Source: Deltaproteobacteria bacterium
GTDB taxonomy: Bacteria > Desulfobacterota > DSM-4660 > Desulfatiglandales > B25-G16
Direction: 5' to 3'
NCBI GenBank assembly: GCA_003646875.1
Contig: QMLT01000070.1
Coordinates: forward strand, 1-7,864
Length of the DNA: 7,864 bases
Within the stretch, counting starts at the first letter, position 1. Each line of letters opens with the position of its first letter. The notes beneath the pieces were generated by a model. The model was not told the origin of the DNA. It was given only the letters and a program-made list of their open reading frames with translations, and ran no database searches. Positions 6,120-7,864 of the stretch are shown in pieces. A program made the translations under genes and the position numbers.

Positions 6120-7508
6120 ATGCCCAAGGATCACACATCTATTATCCTGGACAGTATCGCAGATGGTGTCTTTACTGTTGATCTTGACTGGAGAATTACA
6201 TCCTTTAACAGAGCTGCTGAACAAATTACCGGCATAGGCAAAGAAGAGGCGGTTGGGAGACATTGTTGGGAGGTTTTCAGGGCAAATATATGCGAGAAAC
6301 AATGTGCCTTGAGGCAAACAATAGAAACAGGAAAGCAGATTCTCAACCAATCTATTTATATTGTTGCCTCTGATGGAAATCGGATTCCGGTCAGCATATC
6401 TACTGCCATCCTTAAAGATGAATCTGGAAGGATAATAGGTGGCGTTGAAACCTTCAGGGATCTTAGCCTTGTAGAAGAGCTCAGGAAGGAGCTAACCGGC
6501 AGGCATACATTTTTTGATATAGTCAGTAAAAGCAGGGAGATGCACCGACTCTTTGTAATCCTGGAGCAGGTTGCTCAAAGCGATAGCACCGTACTTTTAC
6601 AAGGGGAGAGTGGAACTGGCAAGGAGCTTTTTGCAAGGGCTATTCATTCCCTCAGCGCAAGAAGTAAAGGACCGCTTGTTATTGTTAATCTGGGTGCACT
6701 GCCAGATACTCTGGTAGAGTCAGAACTGTTTGGTCACAAGGCAGGCGCCTTCACAGATGCAAGCACAGATAGAATAGGCAGAATTGCTGCGGCCGAAAAA
6801 GGAACTCTTTTTTTAGACGAGATAGGTGATCTTTCAACCCATCTTCAGGTAAGACTACTCAGGGTGCTGCAGGAGAAAACCTATGAACCATTAGGCTCAA
6901 ACAAGACCGTTCATGCCAATATCCGGATTGTGGCAGCCACAAACAAAGACTTAACTGAGCTGATTAAAAAAGGGCTTTTCAGGGAAGATCTTTATTACAG
7001 GATCAATGTAGTTACGTTAACGCTTCCCCCTCTAAGGGAAAGGCGAGAGGATATTCCGCTCCTTGTTAATCATTTTTTGGAGAGATTCAATAGGTTGAGC
7101 GGCAAAGAGATGGCAGGCGTATCACAAGAAGTGCTCTCTATCTTGATGGCATATGATTTTCCAGGTAATGTCAGGGAATTAGAAAATATTATTGAACACG
7201 CAACTGTGCTTTGTCAAGGAGGACTTATTGAGGGCCAACACCTGCCGGATTATCTTCAGCCAACTCGATTATTTAAAGAATCTGGGACTCAAGAGTCTGT
7301 TTCTTCAAAGAGAGTGAAGTGGGCTGATCTGGAGAGGGAATTCATTTTACAGGCACTAAGGGAAAACAATTGGAATCGGCAGGCAGCTGCAAGAGAATTA
7401 GGTATTGGCAGGCAGACCCTTTGGAGAAGAGTGAAGCGCCTTAATATTCAACTTCCTAAAAAAGATGGCAGGGTTGCCAGATCCAAGGATAGTGGGGTTA
7501 CTGATTAA
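6120..7508 (+). CDS. Sigma-54-dependent transcriptional activator, PAS-AAA+-Fis type
   Basis: Such enhancer-binding proteins hydrolyse ATP to remodel RNA polymerase with sigma-54 at -24/-12 promoters. At 462 aa it has three parts. A PAS sensor domain (about 8-117) contains C49, C58 and C62 (HCW and NICEKQC). The AAA+ domain (about 133-370) has Walker A GESGTGKE (162-169), GAFTDA (209-214, the sigma-54 contact loop), Walker B TLFLDEIGD (229-237), the arginine-finger region FREDLYYR (287-294) and PGNVRELEN (348-356). A Fis-type helix-turn-helix lies at about 402-442. The loop reads GAFTDA rather than GAFTGA, a variant I recall as common in this PAS subfamily, so it is probably active. There is no receiver domain, so control is by a cytoplasmic signal sensed by PAS. 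The signal is unknown, and the cysteines suggest redox or metal. The ATG at 6120 is the only upstream start in frame and lacks a Shine-Dalgarno site. The gene follows the MoxR pair by 61 bp and may be co-transcribed. Its targets are not visible here. Confidence 0.93.
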   Translation: MPKDHTSIILDSIADGVFTVDLDWRITSFNRAAEQITGIGKEEAVGRHCWEVFRANICEKQCALRQTIETGKQILNQSIYIVASDGNRIPVSISTAILKDESGRIIGGVETFRDLSLVEELRKELTGRHTFFDIVSKSREMHRLFVILEQVAQSDSTVLLQGESGTGKELFARAIHSLSARSKGPLVIVNLGALPDTLVESELFGHKAGAFTDASTDRIGRIAAAEKGTLFLDEIGDLSTHLQVRLLRVLQEKTYEPLGSNKTVHANIRIVAATNKDLTELIKKGLFREDLYYRINVVTLTLPPLRERREDIPLLVNHFLERFNRLSGKEMAGVSQEVLSILMAYDFPGNVRELENIIEHATVLCQGGLIEGQHLPDYLQPTRLFKESGTQESVSSKRVKWADLEREFILQALRENNWNRQAAARELGIGRQTLWRRVKRLNIQLPKKDGRVARSKDSGVTD

Positions 7509-7540
7509 TAACAGGGTTTGCGCAGAGACACTATAAGAGA

Positions 7541-7564
7541 TATATCAGGCATTTTAGCCTATAT
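7541..7564 (+). repeat. Bulged hairpin downstream of the activator
   Basis: ATAT-C-AGGC (7542-7550) can pair with GCCT-ATAT (7557-7564) around a 6-nt loop, leaving one bulged C. No T-run follows (the next bases are GGGCATG), so it is not a standard intrinsic terminator, although its place 33 nt after the stop codon would suit one. Confidence 0.25.
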
Positions 7565-7647
7565 GGGCATGATAAATACCATGGTGCATCTTTGGGAAGG
7601 CTGTGCAGTCATCCACTCGCATCTAAACATCGGAAGGTTGGATTATA

Positions 7648-7784
7648 TTGACCCGAGAACAGGTCTATGCCAAATACGCCGATGTCTCCTTAACTGAAAA
7701 TTTGTGACCAAAATAGCTGAGGATTTTCTTGGGAAGAGAGTTTCTTGTTTCATCCTTATATCTGAATTTCAGAATATTAGTTGA
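7648..7784 (+). pseudogene. Short frameshifted coding remnant, product unrecognised
   Basis: From TTG at 7648, preceded by GGAAGG (7632-7637, 10 nt away), a frame reads TREQVYAKYADVSLTENL and stops at TGA (7705-7707). The overlapping frame from 7698 reads KFVTKIAEDFLGKRV and continues to TGA at 7782-7784. Adding a single A to the run at 7697-7700 would join them as LTEKFVTKIAEDFLGKRV, one smooth protein-like frame of about 45 residues. This suggests a decayed gene fragment, a sequencing indel in a homopolymer, or a small frameshifted gene. I recognise no family, and chance remains possible. Confidence 0.3.
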
Positions 7785-7809
7785 CATTTGCTTGAATTTT
7801 CAATATGCA
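7781..7809 (+). promoter_or_regulatory. Weak sigma-70-like promoter near the right edge
   Basis: TTGACA (7781-7786) is a perfect -35 hexamer. Seventeen bp later TATGCA (7804-7809) matches the -10 consensus only at its first three bases. AT-rich DNA follows. It might serve a gene starting beyond the window, but the -10 is poor. Confidence 0.2.
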
Positions 7810-7864
7810 TTTTAAATAATCAAACATTAAGTATAAGAAAATCTTTTGATAAACAATTATAGAA

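Larger units (their letters stand above)
7509..7864. other. 3' intergenic region without an intact gene
   Basis: These 356 bp follow the activator. I see no complete gene, tRNA or CRISPR repeat. The region contains a small bulged hairpin (7541-7564), a probable coding remnant (7648-7784) and a TTGACA hexamer (7781-7786). A 44-codon frame (7563-7697) exists but has no ribosome site or recognisable motif. The last ~80 bp become strongly AT-rich, as in a promoter region for a gene beyond the window. Confidence 0.5.

Noticed and set aside
6030..6350. Minus-strand frames over the start of the activator gene
   Set aside because: They overlap a well-supported PAS domain coding region and show no recognisable motifs.
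7563..7697. A 44-codon ATG frame after the activator gene
   Set aside because: No ribosome site and no recognisable motif, and the overlapping frame from 7648 looks more protein-like.

Overview
The window looks like chromosomal DNA of a moderately AT-rich, Gram-negative, probably anaerobic bacterium. The best guess is a member of the Desulfobacterota (the former deltaproteobacteria). This rests on recalled resemblance, not a search. DnaA has a divergent ATPase core ending in GLGKSH and a domain IV motif reading FNRNHST, and the sigma-54 activator belongs to a PAS/GAFTDA type that I associate with that group.

Layout. A complete dnaA occupies the minus strand at the left edge (20-1375). An 828-bp AT-rich gap follows (1376-2203), with short repeats and no credible gene. 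It is the best candidate in the window for a replication origin, although no perfect DnaA box is visible. All remaining genes lie on the plus strand, so transcription diverges from this gap. They are a D-alanine--D-alanine ligase (ddl, 2216-3145), a 233-bp gap with a good sigma-70-type promoter and a potentially folded leader, a MoxR-type AAA+ ATPase (3379-4260), a 606-residue protein overlapping it by 23 bp (4238-6058), a 61-bp spacer made largely of short tandem repeats, and a PAS-AAA-Fis sigma-54 activator (6120-7508). The last 356 bp hold no intact gene, only what looks like a short frameshifted coding remnant (7648-7784).

How the genes fit together. dnaA and ddl are housekeeping genes, though their adjacency is unusual. 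The accessory unit of most interest is the MoxR ATPase plus the 606-residue protein, probably translationally coupled. The N-terminal ~200 residues of the larger protein resemble the EreA/ChaN/TraB/TIKI superfamily, in particular DUF5682-like proteins that I recall as partners of MoxR ATPases. Its C-terminal ~360 residues match nothing I recognise. No von Willebrand A (VWA) domain partner, usual for MoxR systems, is visible in the window. The sigma-54 activator lies downstream in the same direction and may be co-transcribed. I see no convincing -24/-12 promoter inside the window, so its target is probably elsewhere.
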